Source of the DNA: Azorinus chamasolen
Taxonomy: Eukaryota > Mollusca > Bivalvia > Cardiida > Solecurtidae
DNA: 64,000 bases
Assembly: GCA_963576725.1 (NCBI GenBank)
Contig: OY755237.1
Span: 52,474,674 to 52,538,673, forward strand
Reading direction: 5' to 3'
The position numbers were made by a program, and so were the translations under genes. Positions 42,375 to 57,300 of the stretch are shown here, in pieces (within the stretch, counting starts at the first letter, position 1; each line of letters opens with the position of its first letter). Below the pieces are notes generated by a model that saw only the letters and a list, made by a program, of their open reading frames with translations, was not told the DNA's origin and searched no databases.

Positions 42375-45300
42375 CTGAAACAGAAGAACAACTGAACCAT
42401 CTTAATATCAGTCACAGGGATCTGAAACAGAAGAACAACTGAACCATCTCAATAGCAGCCTCTTTGCACGTAACATAAGTCTTTTTCAAAAACATTTAGT
42501 TATTTAATCCTTCCCTAATGAAAACTGATTCATGAAATTGTCACTTCGTGAATATTCATTAATTTTAATTTTCATAACGCAAAACGTTCACAGGATTATT
42601 TGACGAGAGACAAATTCTGTAGGTTCAAATCTATATTTATAATTCCATAAGCAAACAGAGCAGACCCTAATCAGACCGCTCTCTCAGCTCTGATCTGAAT
42701 CTACTCTGTTTGCCAGTGCCTTAAAGGTGTTATTATGAGAGAAAGGTTTAATGTAGCAAACCTGTGTTAACACTTTACCTGACACACATGCCTTTCAACC
42801 CATTATCTCATAGGCTATTTTTAGATACAACCTCTTTTGAGTAAATCTACCGAAAAGGAGCATTAACTAGAGAAAAGTAAACTTTAAAATTTTGTAGTTT
42901 AAAACCATTGTGATAAATAGAGCATTTGCTCCTATAGGAGCAAATGCTTTATTTATCACAATGGTTTCATAAAGTGACGTTTACAGAGTCGTCAAAAGTC
43001 ATCAATACGAGGGTTAATGTATTTGCATACAGAGTAGATCCAGATCATACAGATGCTGCAGAAGCTATCTGATCAGGGTCTGCTCTATTGGCTTAAAAAA
43101 TAAAAGACATCTGATTCTTTAGCTTTCTGCCATGGCCATCCTTTTTTTATATCACAATATCAAAATTCATCTAATAATATCAATTTATTTCATGATATCG
43201 TCATGTCTTATATGAGTATTCCTCAGGTACAGGGCTAAAGACCTACAATTAATCCTTCATCTGTTCAACATTCATGTAAGAAATAATGACATCATGAATA
43301 TTTATAAGCTAAATTTTTATAATGTAAAATTTTCATGTGATTTGTTGTGGTTTGATAAAAACTGTATAATTAGCTCTATATCATGTCATAAGCAACAATG
43401 TGTGTTTGCGAAACAATATGTCCCCGATTATCGCCAATATAAATTTGATCTGTAATTTGACCTTTGTCCCTGATATATGATCCTGACCTTAATAAGTCGC
43501 CCTTAAAAATGTTTGCCTCCATAAGGTGCACATGCATGCCAACTTTGAAGTATGTATGTGCAATGGCTACAAAATTGTCGCCAACGTTGTCCACAAACGA
43601 ACCAACAGACCAACTTTTGCTTTGATTCCTATTGACATGATATAGAACTGATTCAACAGCTTTTGTCAAAGCAAACAAATCCCTTTACATTATAAAAATT
43701 GAGCTCATAAATATTCATATTGTCATTATTTCTTATGTGAATACATAACAAGGAAAGGGATCAAGGAAAAGTAAACTCTTGCTTTAGTATCATTATGTTC
43801 ACTGTCTATATACCGAATCTTTCACCACATTAACTGCCAGGATACTTAACCTATTACCTCATAGGCTATTTTTAGACCCAACCGCTTTGAATAAATCTAC
43901 CAAAAAGGAGCATTTACTAGAGAAAAGGAAAATTTTAAAATTCTGTAGTTTTGAAACATTTGTGATAAATAGAGCATTTGCTCCTATGGAGCAAATGCTC
44001 TATTTATCCCAGTGGTTTCAAAAAGTGGCATTTACAGAGGTGTCAATGTGAGGGAATGGGTTAATGAATATTCATTAGCTTAACCCTTTCCTTCATATAA
44101 GCACATCTTCACGCATTTGCAGAGAAGATCCAGATCAGATGGGTCCAATTGGAGCTGTCTGATCAGGGTCTTCTCTGTTTGCTTATGGAATATGAAATAC
44201 CTATTTCTCTACTTTCTAAATTGGCTACAATGTTCCACCTTCTATGTTTTATTTTAACTATTTTGTCCATGAATATTTAGCAGGTATTGAAATTTGGACC
44301 AAACATAGAACAGGGAAAGGGTTTATGAAATATTGAACAAGGAATTTCTGGCATTACATAAAATGTGCAAATAGATCCATTTAATTCCAGAGTAAAACAA
44401 TCTGATCTGGGTCTACTCTGTGTGCAAAGGTTCCAATTTTCAAAGTCTATATTTTTTTTTACTTTTCATCTAAAATTTAAAATCATGTCAGAATATAAAT
44501 TAGTTTGGGTTCAGATAAAACATTAACTCATTCTTCCCGGCATATGGTTACAAGTACTTTACGCTATACACAAGTTATTATATGTGCAGGCGTGGAGGTA
44601 CTTGGGACAAGTCTATGACAAGTCCAACCTTACCAAAACAAACCTACTTCATATACCTTTAACTTGATAGAGATGCCTTCTGACATCTTTGCAAACAAAG
44701 CCAACCAAGATCAGAAGCTATTATGGGATACTTCTGATCTGGGTCTGCCCTGTTTGTTTGTATGTCCAAGATTTCCTACTGTTGCCATGGCAATAAATCT
44801 CCTTTTGTTGTATATCTAATACAAAAATTGAATGTATTAATTAATACTTAGAATGAGTAGAATCATGCATGAATATTCATCAGGTAAAGGGATTGCCATT
44901 TACTCCAAAATTATGCATTTACAAACAGAGTAGACTCAGATTATACAGCTCTTATAAGGTCTGCTCTGTTTGCTTGTGAAATAGTTTAGACCAGATTCTT
45001 CAATTTCTGCCATGTAGGTAAACAAATATGATACAATGTGTGTAATAATGTCTTACCACATGTTTCATTTTATAATGAAATAAATCTAATACAGATATGT
45101 TTCTAGTTTCTGCAATTGCCAGAATTCCCTGTGTCCATGTTCCATTATAAAAAAAATATAATGTAATAAATAATCATGTAATTATTTCTTACATGAATAT
45201 TCATTAGGTAAAGGGTTAAAGTAAAATTAGGAACTGCTGAAAATAATTATGTTTTACCCTTTATCTCATATACACACTTTTTAAACAGAGTAGACCCATA

Positions 45301-48300
45301 TCAGATGGCTCTTTTGTTTGCTTATGGAATTATATAGATCTGATTCTACAATTATTGCTATGGCCAGAAATTCCTGTACTCCCTATAAAACTTCAGCAAA
45401 TTAATATTCATAATGTCATTATTTCTTACATGAATATTCATGGAGTAAAATATTAAAGCAAGTAAATCTGTAAGTTTTCTTTATACCTGTTGGTGTTTGG
45501 TGCTGAACACTTTGATCTGTCTCCCGGGTCGTCCGACAGTGGCCACTAACGAGTCGCAGCACTTTGCCCACCGGAAGTGTCTCGCTCCCTCTATGTGTAT
45601 CTGCCTTCTGTCCACTGGTCGACTGAAACAAGTAAAACAGTACTTCTATATAAAGCAATGACTGAAAACATATGAAGAAGAGATTTCTTATACTATCTTA
45701 TTCTTATCCTTGCTTAGAACACTTATATCTACAAGTTCCAACCCAAACCCCTTCTGTATCTATGTTAAAACAAATCAGCTAAAACGTACTTGCTTATAAT
45801 GTATCACTTTAACCCTGGTTCCCTGTTCTAAGTTTATTCCAATTTCAATACCTACTGAATATTCATTAACAAAATAGTTATAAAGAAATATGCAAGGTGG
45901 AAAATTGCAGACATTTTAGAAAGCAAAGAAATAGATTTATCAAATTCTATTAGCAAACAGAGCAGACCCTGATCAGATGGCTCCTGTCTAGGAGCCATCT
46001 GATCTGGGTCTTCTCTGTTTGCAAATGCGTGAAATCACGTTTATATGAGGGAAAGGGTTAAATGCCCTATTGAATTTGTCCAAAAACAGCTCATAACTGT
46101 AACTGTAAAATTTGTTTGAGACAAAGAAATATGACCATGTATGGGAACAAACAAACTGTGATGACTGCTGATTATAGTCTCAACAGATTAGTGATGTCAT
46201 GCATTGACCTTGAAATCCTGTATTCGTATACAATGTTATTAGAATTCAGGTAATAAATACTCACAATGTCATTATTTCTCACATGAATACTAATCAGGTA
46301 AAGGGTTTTAACTTTTTACTCCATATACAAACAGAGTAGACCCTGATCAGACGGCTCCTACAAGAGCAATCTGATCAGGCTCTGCTCTGTTTGCTTATGA
46401 TATAATATAGATATGATTCTTTGGTTTCTGCCATGGCCAAAACTTCCTGAGTCCATGAGCTATTATAACAATCAATCTAATTAATATTCATGATATCATT
46501 ATTTCTTACATGAATATTCATGGAGTAAAGGAAAGATGATGCTAAAGCACACACTGTATGTTTGGAAAAATTAAAAGTTTTATTCAGAGTGTGCAAATAC
46601 AAAAGAGTATCTGAATATAGAGTTTGTATGGTCTGGTCTGATTCAATATTGGAATGGGGCTTAACCATTTACTCCATGACTATTCCATGTAAGAAATAAT
46701 GGCATCATGAATATAAGTTAAGATTGTTATAGCAGCACATGGACACAGGAAGTTCTGGCCATGACAGAATCTGTACAATCTATATTATATCAAAGGCAAG
46801 CAGAGCAGACCCTAATCAGATGGCTCCTACAGGAGCTGTCTAATCTGGGTCTTCTCTGTTTGCAAATGAGTATTCATGGAGTTAATGGTTAGAGGTTTGA
46901 GTGATTTAATTATCATGATGTGTAATTGTCACATGTCATCAGCAAGGTAGAGTCATCCTCCATTACAGTATCGAACAACCGAGTTCAGAGATTAACAAGA
47001 GCCGCGTGCGGCACCAACACTCACCTGATTTGGTGCTTGTCCAGCTAAATTACAACTTTTTGAAAAAAATTAAGGGTCATAACTCCAAAAGTTTGAAATC
47101 AAGAGTTATGGTTCTTATGTAGAGACCTTCTCCTCAATGAGATCTACCCACCTATATAAGTTTCATGTTGATACCTCTTATACTTTTTGAGTAATGAGCT
47201 ACATTAAAGTTTTTGCATGCCGCCATTGACTACGACTACAACTAGGCCTATGACCCAGTGATCACAATAGATCGACGTTACTTCGAAACAGACCAGCTAA
47301 AAATAATTCATTTTGATTCCTGTATTGTTGTTTCTTTCTACAATATTCCTCCCGAATCAAAACAAGAGCTGTCCGCAGACAGCGCGCTCCACTTTCTTTA
47401 GTGCTGGATAGTGTAGAGGAAGTCTAAGTCAGAAAGGGCAGATAACTATAGCAAAATTAATTTTAGGGTTACCTGCCCTTGTGGAATGGGTCCCCCTTGT
47501 AATAGTTAACATGCATACCAAATTTGAACCAAATATCTCAGACAGTTTCTGAGACATCGACCTTAACATAAAACTTAACCAACAATGAAAATTCTAAGTT
47601 GAAAAAGGGGCATAACTATGGCAAAATTAATTTTAGGGTTACCTACCCTTGTGAAATGGGTTGCCCTTGTGATAGTAAACATACGAGGGGTGATTGATAA
47701 GTTCACGGAATTGCTTTATTATTTAAACATAGAATAGAAAACGAAAAAACAAAATATATTACGAGATACGTTTACTTACGACTTATATAGAGCTGAAATA
47801 TTATTTAGATACATTGAACAATAAACCTGTCATGACACATTGAACAACAGTACTATGTAGTACTTGAAGCACGCCGACGTCAACGTTGGGTCACGCTGAC
47901 GTTACTTAAATGTCAAAGTCTAGTGTCTGGTTAACAATTTCGACGTAATCACCTTCTTTGGCCGCACACATTTAATGTCTATATACCCATTGGTCAAATG
48001 TTACCTTAAACCAATCCTCACTGAATGATGAAATTATTTCACGTGTCTTGTTATGTAATTCTAAAGAGATTTCAAACCATTGGCCTCTCAGTTCCTTCTT
48101 CAGATCACGGAACAGTCAAAAGTCCAAAGGGGCTAAAAATCGTAGACAAACATTGAGGTTCTACCATCCCTAAACGGGTCGTGCCATTTGTAGATAAAAG
48201 TTTTTTTTCCACAGGTTTGTAATGTATCTGTGTTTTTAATTTGTTTTGGTGTTTCTACCGGTGAAAGTTTGAGTCCCAAACAAAAGTTGACAACCGCACG

Positions 48301-51300
48301 CAACTCGATGTCATCTGTTGACGTCATGCACCATTTTGAAGCCATGACCATAAAACGCTGATGCAAAATAACCGACCAATACAAAGTCTTCAAACTTTCT
48401 GGAAATGACGTCGAAACGTCACGCTAACAACAGTTGCATTCGCACCAAACATGTGCTAAATTTGACTGCGCACTAGCATGCTAAGTGAAATAACAGCGTG
48501 CTTCAAGTCACCAAACAGTGGTTGCTATGGATACCATTTATTCTTCTTACCTGTAAAATATCTATTTACCTACCTGATAATGGAAGAGAGAATAACTTGT
48601 TTAACTTGTATACGAATTTTCATGTGAGTTGATAAAGAAAGAAATTTTTGAGAGGAGAACTCCGCGAATTTATCAATCAGCCCTCGTACATACCAAATAT
48701 GTACCAAATATCTTTGATGGTTTCTGAGAAATGGACCTTAACAAAAAGGTTAACCAACGCCGACGAGAGGGTCATGACAATAGCTCCATTTTTTTAAAAA
48801 GTGGAGCTAAAAAGGACTTGATATTATCAAGAAAACCTGTAGTACAATGTATATCGCTAGGTAAACGATTTGAGTTATCTGTAGTTTTTGTATATACAGG
48901 ATTATCTCCCTTTTTGACTGTTTGTTTAAATCGGTTAATTTGTTGTGTATCAAAGTTATTTCACTTTTAAACTTTTTTTTTATACCTTATTAAAATCAGT
49001 ACTATGTATATATTCAAATATGTGAAGTGGTTGGTCAATTGAAATAATTTATAAGATAATTTGCAGAAGTACCTCAAATTAATGGAAGCTGTATACAAAT
49101 GCTGAGACTGGCGCAAACTTATTCAACGATCACTGCTGGTTATTTTGTGATCAGGGCACTGAATATTCATAGAATTTTCAGTGACGGCTTTATATACACA
49201 TGTATAAAAGCTATATCGTTGGTTTTTGACTGAAAGAGTATTGCACTCATTAAGGTTAATAACTAGCGAATATATTGTCTGCTTGGGCAACGTAATTGTG
49301 CAGTTACCTGTTCTTTTGAATGGGCTAAGTAACTGTCCTCCGAGTTCTCTCTTTGGGCATGAAAATTGCACTTTAGACGGTCCAACCAGCCTTTAATAAT
49401 ATTATACTGCTATTTCATAGCGGCCTCAGAGTAGCTGAGGCATTGAGATAGTGTTGCTCAGACTGTTATAGCCTGGGGTTATATTCGGTTTGAAGAAGGT
49501 TTGCTGAAGACACATAGTGCTCAGGGTTCGGAGTGTTGCTGAACCGTCTTTTTGAAGCCGTCTTTTTGAGGCTATCTTTTTGAAGCCGTCTTTTTGAGGC
49601 AGTGTTATCGAACACGGGCTCGGAGCATATTGCAGGCAGGCTTCAAAGCTTTAGGTTTTATAAGCTTCTTGAAGCAACTTTCATACACTGCTCAAGATAA
49701 GTTTCAGAGCGTAGGGTTACATACATGCTTTGTGATAGGGTCTGAGACGTAGGTTTGAAGTCACAGTAGTGTTGAGATAGCTTCAAACCACAGGTTTCAA
49801 CAGGGTTTGATGCTTAGGGTTTCAACTCGCATAGTCTAGGGTTATATAGCTCACATTTATACAGTTTCATGACATAGCTTGAGGATTGTGTTCCAAGCAC
49901 CATTTTGAAGTTGAGACATTGACCAGCCATCTCGCTGGCTTGGGGCTGTAGTAGTTGTTCACAGTTATAGTTTATTGTGTTATTGTTGGCCCCAAAGTTG
50001 AGATATTGTTGATCAACATAACATAGGTTTTTGTGTATAGTTTCATGTTTTCATAGTGTTCATCTCAGGCAAAGTAGCCTCTGAACACCATACTATCATC
50101 ATCAGCTAGCATAGCCAAGCCACATCAATTTTATAGTTTCAAGCCTTGTGCTTTTTTTGGCTCAAGACATTGTCACCTCACAGAACGCCTGAAATATTTA
50201 ACAAGAGGGCCATGAGGCCCTGAAGCGCTCACCTGAGATAACCCCATGGGCGGGGCCATTTTCGACCACAAGAAATCATTTGTACAACCTTGGTAGAGAA
50301 CCACAAGGCAAAGCAGTATGCCATTAATTAAAGGTCTAAGCCTTATAGTTTCAGAGAAAAATAATATTTTATATTTTCCCATGAAAAACTGATAAGCCCC
50401 AAGGCAGGGCCAAGTTTCGCCCAGTGGTCAGGGTCGTAAGTTGAACATTCTTACAGAGGACCACAAGCCACAGCTACATATTTATAAAGGACCATTAGAT
50501 CATGTTACATACCAAACATAAAAGGTCTAGGCCTTACAGTTTCAGTAGATTTTTAAAGATTTACCCATGAAAAACTGATAAGCCCTTGGGCAGGGCCATT
50601 TTTGGCCCGGGGGTCATAATTCCCTCTAGCTACTGATGCTTCTGACAAAATTTCGTTATAATCGGGTCAGCAGTTTCAGAGGAGATGTCGTTTGAAAATG
50701 TGGACGGACGCCGGACGACAGACGCCGGACACATTGTGGTCACAATAGTTCATCCTGAGCCTTTGGCTCAGGTGAGCTAAAAAGATCTGAAGATGGGTCT
50801 TGTCATTGGGGCATCACCCAGCATCCTGACAGATATATAAAAGTATCTAGTGCAGCAATTAAGATGTTTCATTATTCTGAATTATATTTTTCATTAGAAA
50901 AATGATGTTTTCTCAAAACTTTGATTATTGACCCATTTCCTCATAGGCTATTTTTAGGTCCAACCACTTTGAATAAATCTATCGAAAAGGAGTATTAACT
51001 AGAGAAAAGGAAATTTTGTAGAATTTTGTGGTTTCAACAGATGCTTTTTACAGAGGCGTAGAAAGGTGTATTTATGGAGGAAAGGGTTAAACAAGTGTTA
51101 CAAAAAAAGCTGACAATATGTTAGTTGAAAGTTGAAAAACATGACAGAGAATTTCTACTGTGAAACTGTTTATCTACACGTACATCAAAATGAGTACATC
51201 TAGTACACTTATAGATATATTTTTATGACAGATCCATTTAATGACGGACACCTTTCTGCTGGTTTTCGCAGTTTAATATCATTTTTTCTAATTTTATTCA

Positions 51301-54300
51301 ATACAAACAACTCTTTCCTTACCAAGCTTGTTAGCACAAAGTTAGCTTCAATATTCTGAAGTCATTTTGTATTGCAAATATGAGCAGAATATTCAACTTA
51401 AAATAAATACATAAACAGCCTCTACACAAGCACCTACCTGGACACAGAGACATCAAACATGAGCCAGTCAGCCCCTGCCACAGCTCCTACCAGCAGCCCC
51501 TTGTTGCCCTCACTCCAGTCAGCTTCCATCAGAGGGACCTGTCCAGTCTCAAATGACATCAGCTGCTGCTGACCACTCAAGCTAAATATTTTTATAACGC
51601 CATTCTTCTGGGCAACCATTACCTGTGAATACATTCAAACTTGCTGTAATACTTAACCCTTCACTCCATGAATATTCATGTAAGAAATAATGACATCATG
51701 AATATTAATGAGAAAAAATTACATAATGGCACATGGACACAAGAAATTTTGGTCATTGCAGAAACTGTAGAATCATATCTATACTATTTTATAAGAAAAC
51801 AGAGCAGACCCTGATCAGATGGCTCATAAAAAAGCCATCTGATCTGGGTCTACTCTGTTTGCAAACATGTAAAAATGCATATTTATGGAATAAAGGGTTA
51901 AGTAAACTTTACCTGATTGAGGGACTTATTGACGCATTTGCAAACAAGAGTAGACCCAGATCAGACGGCTCCTATAGAAGCCGTCTGGTCGGGGTCTGCT
52001 CTGTTTGCTTATATTGATCTAAATGCACCTTTTAACACCATTGAAAATTGTGTTTCAACGATGATGGATTATTTCCGATGATTGATCGAATGTGCTCATT
52101 CGACAGATAATCGCTTTATAAAATCAAATGCATGTAATCGATTAATCGAAATAATACTTTTTTTTTATTATATTCTATGTAAAATAGCTATATTGTTTCT
52201 GATATAAAATGTATGAAAAAACTTTACTACATTAATAATGTATGTATTTATCTTCAGCTGTGCAATCAAAATAAATTGTCAATTTTAAGATTTTCGTTAC
52301 TGAATTTATACTCTCAAAATATAAACTTCTCATTGCGATTGTATAATCGATGATAAAGTTAAGTGGTTTGTCTGATTATTTCCGATGATCGATTATGAAA
52401 ATCGGCCGATTATGAAACCCTATTTGAAAACAAAGTAGATCCAGATCAGAGGCAGATGGCTTCTGTAGGAGCAATCTGATCATGGTCTGCCCTGTTTGCT
52501 TATGTAATCATATGGATCTGAAACTACCATTCTGCCATGGTCCTAAAAACTATGTGATCATATGCATTAGTAACTAGAAATGTGGTCATAGGACACTGAT
52601 ACCCCATCTTCAGACTTTTTTCACAGAAAGTAAGGGTCGGTACAAGATATTTTTAAAGTCATTTTTGCAAATAAAGGGCCACAACTCCTAAACGACTGAA
52701 GCAATTTACATGGCTATCGAACTTGACCAAGATATAATGGCCACAAACATGTGTATAAACTTTGATGTGGATTGGACAAATACTTTCCAAGAAAGAGTTC
52801 AGACAAGATATTTTTAAAGTCATTTTTGCAAATAAAGGGCCACAACTCTTAAACGACTGAAGCAATTTACATGGCTATCAAACTTGACCAAGATATAATA
52901 GCCACAAAACATGTGTGTAAAGTTTGGTGTGGATTGGACAAATACTTTCTAAGAAGTAGTCCGGACAAATTCTTCTAGATGTGCGTACGGACGGACAAGG
53001 GCAACCCTATATGCCACCACTGTGTGGGGGCATAAAAATCATCTCATGATCTGATAAATATTCATATCATTATTTCTTGCATGAATATTCACCAGGGAAA
53101 TGGTTAAGCAATGACTTAAAGGACACTCAGAGTATGACAGTGGAAGATTGCTGAACTCTTTAGCTCTCTACTCTATGAACATCTATGTAAGAAATAATGA
53201 CATCATCAATATAAATTAGATTAATTCCAAGCTGACATATTGAAACTGCAAGTTTTTGCTATGGACAAAAACTGTAGAATCAGATCTATATGATTTCATA
53301 AGCAATGAGAGCAACTCTTAATCTGACAGCTCATACAAGAGCTGTCTGATCTGGATCTATTCATATTAAACTCTATTTGCAAAGTCATTTTAACCCTTCG
53401 CTTGCTATTCACTTCAATATACCTACCTGTAAATATTGAAGACTCAGATGAGACAGCTCCTGCAGGAGCTGTCTCATCAGGGTCTGCACTATTTACAAGT
53501 TGATTGTGCAACCAGTGCATTCCACAGCAGTGATTTCACAGCGAAATACTTGTACACAGTGAATATATATGTAATTATACAACAGGGCATGGGTAAAGAA
53601 GGAGAAATGTATTTTAGAATTCAGCAAGTGAAGGGTTAAGGTATATTCAGGGAGTAAAGCATTAATATAGGGAGATGCTTCTGTAGCAGCATATACATAT
53701 ATACAATCACAGCTTGTACTTCAATTAACTCTGCACATTAGAGGCGAATCTGTGAAAGAGAAAATATTCAAACTGACTTTTAAAGGCTCTTCCCGGTGCC
53801 AACACACTGACATTCCCGGGGCTCCCAAGGGGAAGCTAATCTGCTGGTCCCCATCTCTGCTCCATATCCTGCACCATTTGTCATCCCCAGTACTGGCAAG
53901 CTGGTCCCCTGTGTCAGGGTCAAAGGTTAAAGAGTTGATAAAGTCAGTGTGACCCTCCAGTATCTGCAACGGAAGTATCCCTTTGACATATACATGTATA
54001 CACACATTGCCCAGTAATTACATTTACATGATTAATTTACAATTGTAAATATTTGCAAAATTTCTTTAACTCTTTTACATAAAACAATACAGTCATGTAC
54101 TGAGGAAATTCAGGTAAACTACTTTCTACATTTCTCTACTAAAACCTGTCCTGTTGGTACCAGTATTCATTAGAATCACCACTCAGAGGCAATACAGTTT
54201 CTGCATTGGCAAAAAGTTCCTGTGTTCATATGCCAGAATAATTAGGAAATTGTGTCTGTAAGACACAGCGATGCCCCCGTGGTGGTGCTTGACAATGAAA

Positions 54301-57300
54301 AAACTGTGACAACCAACTCATGAACTGCACATACAAGCATGACACACAGACAGACGGACAGGTGCAAAGCCTAATATCCCCTCACTATCGTCAATGGGGG
54401 CATAATAATTAATTTCAATCATATTCATGATATCAGTATTATTTACATAAATATTCAAGGGAGAAAGGATTAAACCTATCACTTACCTGAACAGAGTCAT
54501 TTCCCTTTAAGTCTGTGTTGAAAATTCTTATTCTTCTGTCGCACCCTGCAACTGCTAACCTGAAAAGGGCCATAACCAATAATAATGAAACCAGCACAGA
54601 ATAGGCCAATAGGGTGATATCCCTTTCTTTCAAACTATAGTTGAACTTCAATAACTCAAACTTCAAGGGACCATACAAATTAGTTTGAGAAAACAGAAGT
54701 TCCAGTCATTTCGAGAATTTCTCAAGGCCACGGCTTAATACAGGTCTAAGCAATGCTGAAAGCTCCTATAGGGGCTTTCAGCATTACTTTAGACCTGTAT
54801 TAAGTTGTCACATGTGTTTCTAGATATCTGTAGCGATACATTTGAGAGCAATCGTGTATTGTAAGTTTTGGAAGGACTAAACCTTTTGTTCGAGTTATCC
54901 CGAAGTTCGAGTTATCCGAGTTCGAAATATCGAAGTTCAACTGTACCATAACTCAACATCTCTACATATGAGACACATGGCAGCATATATGGTCACATTA
55001 TAATTATTTGTGTTTTCTTTTTAAGTAAATGTAACTCTCTGCAGTGTTTTTGTTCGGGCCCAATTCCCCTCCTGAAAAAGTTGAATATACATGAAACAAA
55101 ATGTGTTTGTGAAACACTATGCCCCTGGCAAATTTGACCTCTGACCCTGAAGGATAACCTTGACATGCAGCTTCATGAGATACACATGCATGCCAAATAT
55201 CAAGTCTCTATCTCTACTGGTTCAAAAAGTTAAAGTCAGTGATTTGACCTATATATTTGAACTCTGACCTTGAACTCTGACCTTGAAATGACACCCCTCA
55301 AAATGTGCGACTTTAAAAGATACATATGCATGCGGTATGCATCTCATAAAGCCACATATTTTGAGTGATGCCAAATATCAAGTCTCTATCTGAACTGGCT
55401 CAAAAGTTATGACCAATGTTAAAGTTGGTGACAGACGAACAAACAGACAGGGCATTGCAAAAACAATATGCCCCCCCCCCCGATCTGACCAGGAACAAAA
55501 TGTCCTGGGTGCAAAACATCCATGGTGCGAACTGGTTGATTCTAGGACATTTGCCCCCCTATTTGGACTTGGGCAGAAATTTGCCCCCTTGGTATTTTTG
55601 ACGTGGCAGACATTTGCCCTTTTAATTTATGCCCCCCTTACACATTACAAGTATTATAGACACTATGACATTTTAGCTGTTTATGTGCTGTTGAGCCGAA
55701 TCTTGTTGACACTCCCAACCTTTTCTATTTGTCAAAATGGTGAATCATAGTTATAGGACTTCAAAGTAATAGATTTGGCTCAACAACACATAAATAGTTT
55801 AAATATGTCATGGTGTCGACAATATTTGTAATGTGTAGGGGGGAGGGGGGGGGGGGGGATTATTGAAGGGGCAAAATGTCCGCCCTGTTAAAAATACCAG
55901 GGGGCAAATGTCGTCCCAAGCCAAAACAGTATGGGGCAAATGTCGTCCCAAGCCCAAATCGGGGGCAAAGGTCAAAGGGGGCAAATGTCCGTATACCGAA
56001 CTGGTTAGTTGGGGAAACGTCTGGTCACAGAGTTTATGCACTCTACATACATATGTATATTCAATACAATGTGTACCTGACAAGTCTGGGTAATACCAGC
56101 ACAGTTGTCTCCGGACTCCATGCAATAGCAGTTACACGGCAGCCATTCTGAAAATCATACTGATGTATATACTCAAAGTCTTCCACTTCCTCGTCGTCCT
56201 CCTGAAAAGCAAAGTACAATAGCACTAGAGCAATGTGGTGGAAATGTGATTAAGTCTTTGCAAGCTAGAAGCTAATTTGTACATCCATTCAAACAGCAGA
56301 TACCAGGTGAGATAACAATTAACCATTTCCTTGTTGTATATTCATGTAGAAAAGGATGACATATGAATATTTATTTGCTGAAAATTTATATTATAAAAAT
56401 ATCTGACTGGCAGTCATGGATTTTTACGCATGAATCATACATGTATTATATATATATGTACAATTTCTATGGGCTTGTAGTATTTTTTCTAGTTTTTGAC
56501 AACTTGTTAAAAGTTGTTTGTTTGTTTCGGGGTTTACGTCGCTTTAAAGGTACTTCAGACATATCGCCACGTCCAGCTAATTATCAAAACCCCATTCATC
56601 AAATTGCATTTATCAGTAAACATAAGAACACCCAGGCTGAACCACTGATATATCACAAGCCAAATGCAACTCTACCTCACACGATAAAGCCTATTGCCCA
56701 GACTAAAAGTGAAGTAGAATTTAGTTTTAGACATGTCTCACCAGAAAATGTATGCAAATTACTTAGAAACATAAACCCTAAAAAGGCTACAGGCATTGAC
56801 AACATACCTCCAAAAATCCTAAAATGTTCAGCTGAGACCATATCCAGACCTTTGGCAAACATAGCAAACAAAATGATAGACACAGGAATATTCCCAGACA
56901 ATCTCAAAAAAGCTCAAGTTACTCCTCTATTCAAAAAAGATGACCCCTTTACCATGAAAAATTATAGACCTGTCAGTATACTAACATCAACTTCTAAAAT
57001 ATTTGAAAAGATTATTAATGAACAACTTAGTACATACTTTGAGGACATATTCCACAATTACTTGTCAGCATTTAGACCCAAATATGGCTGTCAGACAACC
57101 CTGATGCGCCTGGCTGAGGACTGGAAAATTTCACTAGACAATAAGGAGCATGTGGCAGCAATTCTTATGGACCTTTCAAAGGCCTTTGATTGCCTGCCAC
57201 ATGACCTCATAGTCCTCAAGCTCGGTGCATACAGGTTGTCTAAAAATGCTTGCACTCTTATAGAAAACTACCTATCTAATAGGAATCAAAGAGTTAAAGT

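Larger units (their letters stand above)
47362..48809 (+). repeat. Molluscan dispersed repeat interrupted by mariner
   Basis: AACAAGAGCTGTCCGCAGAC start; two units with CATAACTATGGCAAAATTAA; resumes after the mariner at CATACCAAATATGTACC and ends GACAATAGCTCCATTT. Confidence 0.75.

Noticed and set aside
48133..48393. 86-codon minus frame as a host gene
   Set aside because: It is the N-terminal part of a decayed mariner transposase bounded by the element's inverted ends.
55409..56151. Frames of 60-113 codons on both strands
   Set aside because: They overlap the foldback arms and NUP37 exon 2 in the wrong frame or strand.
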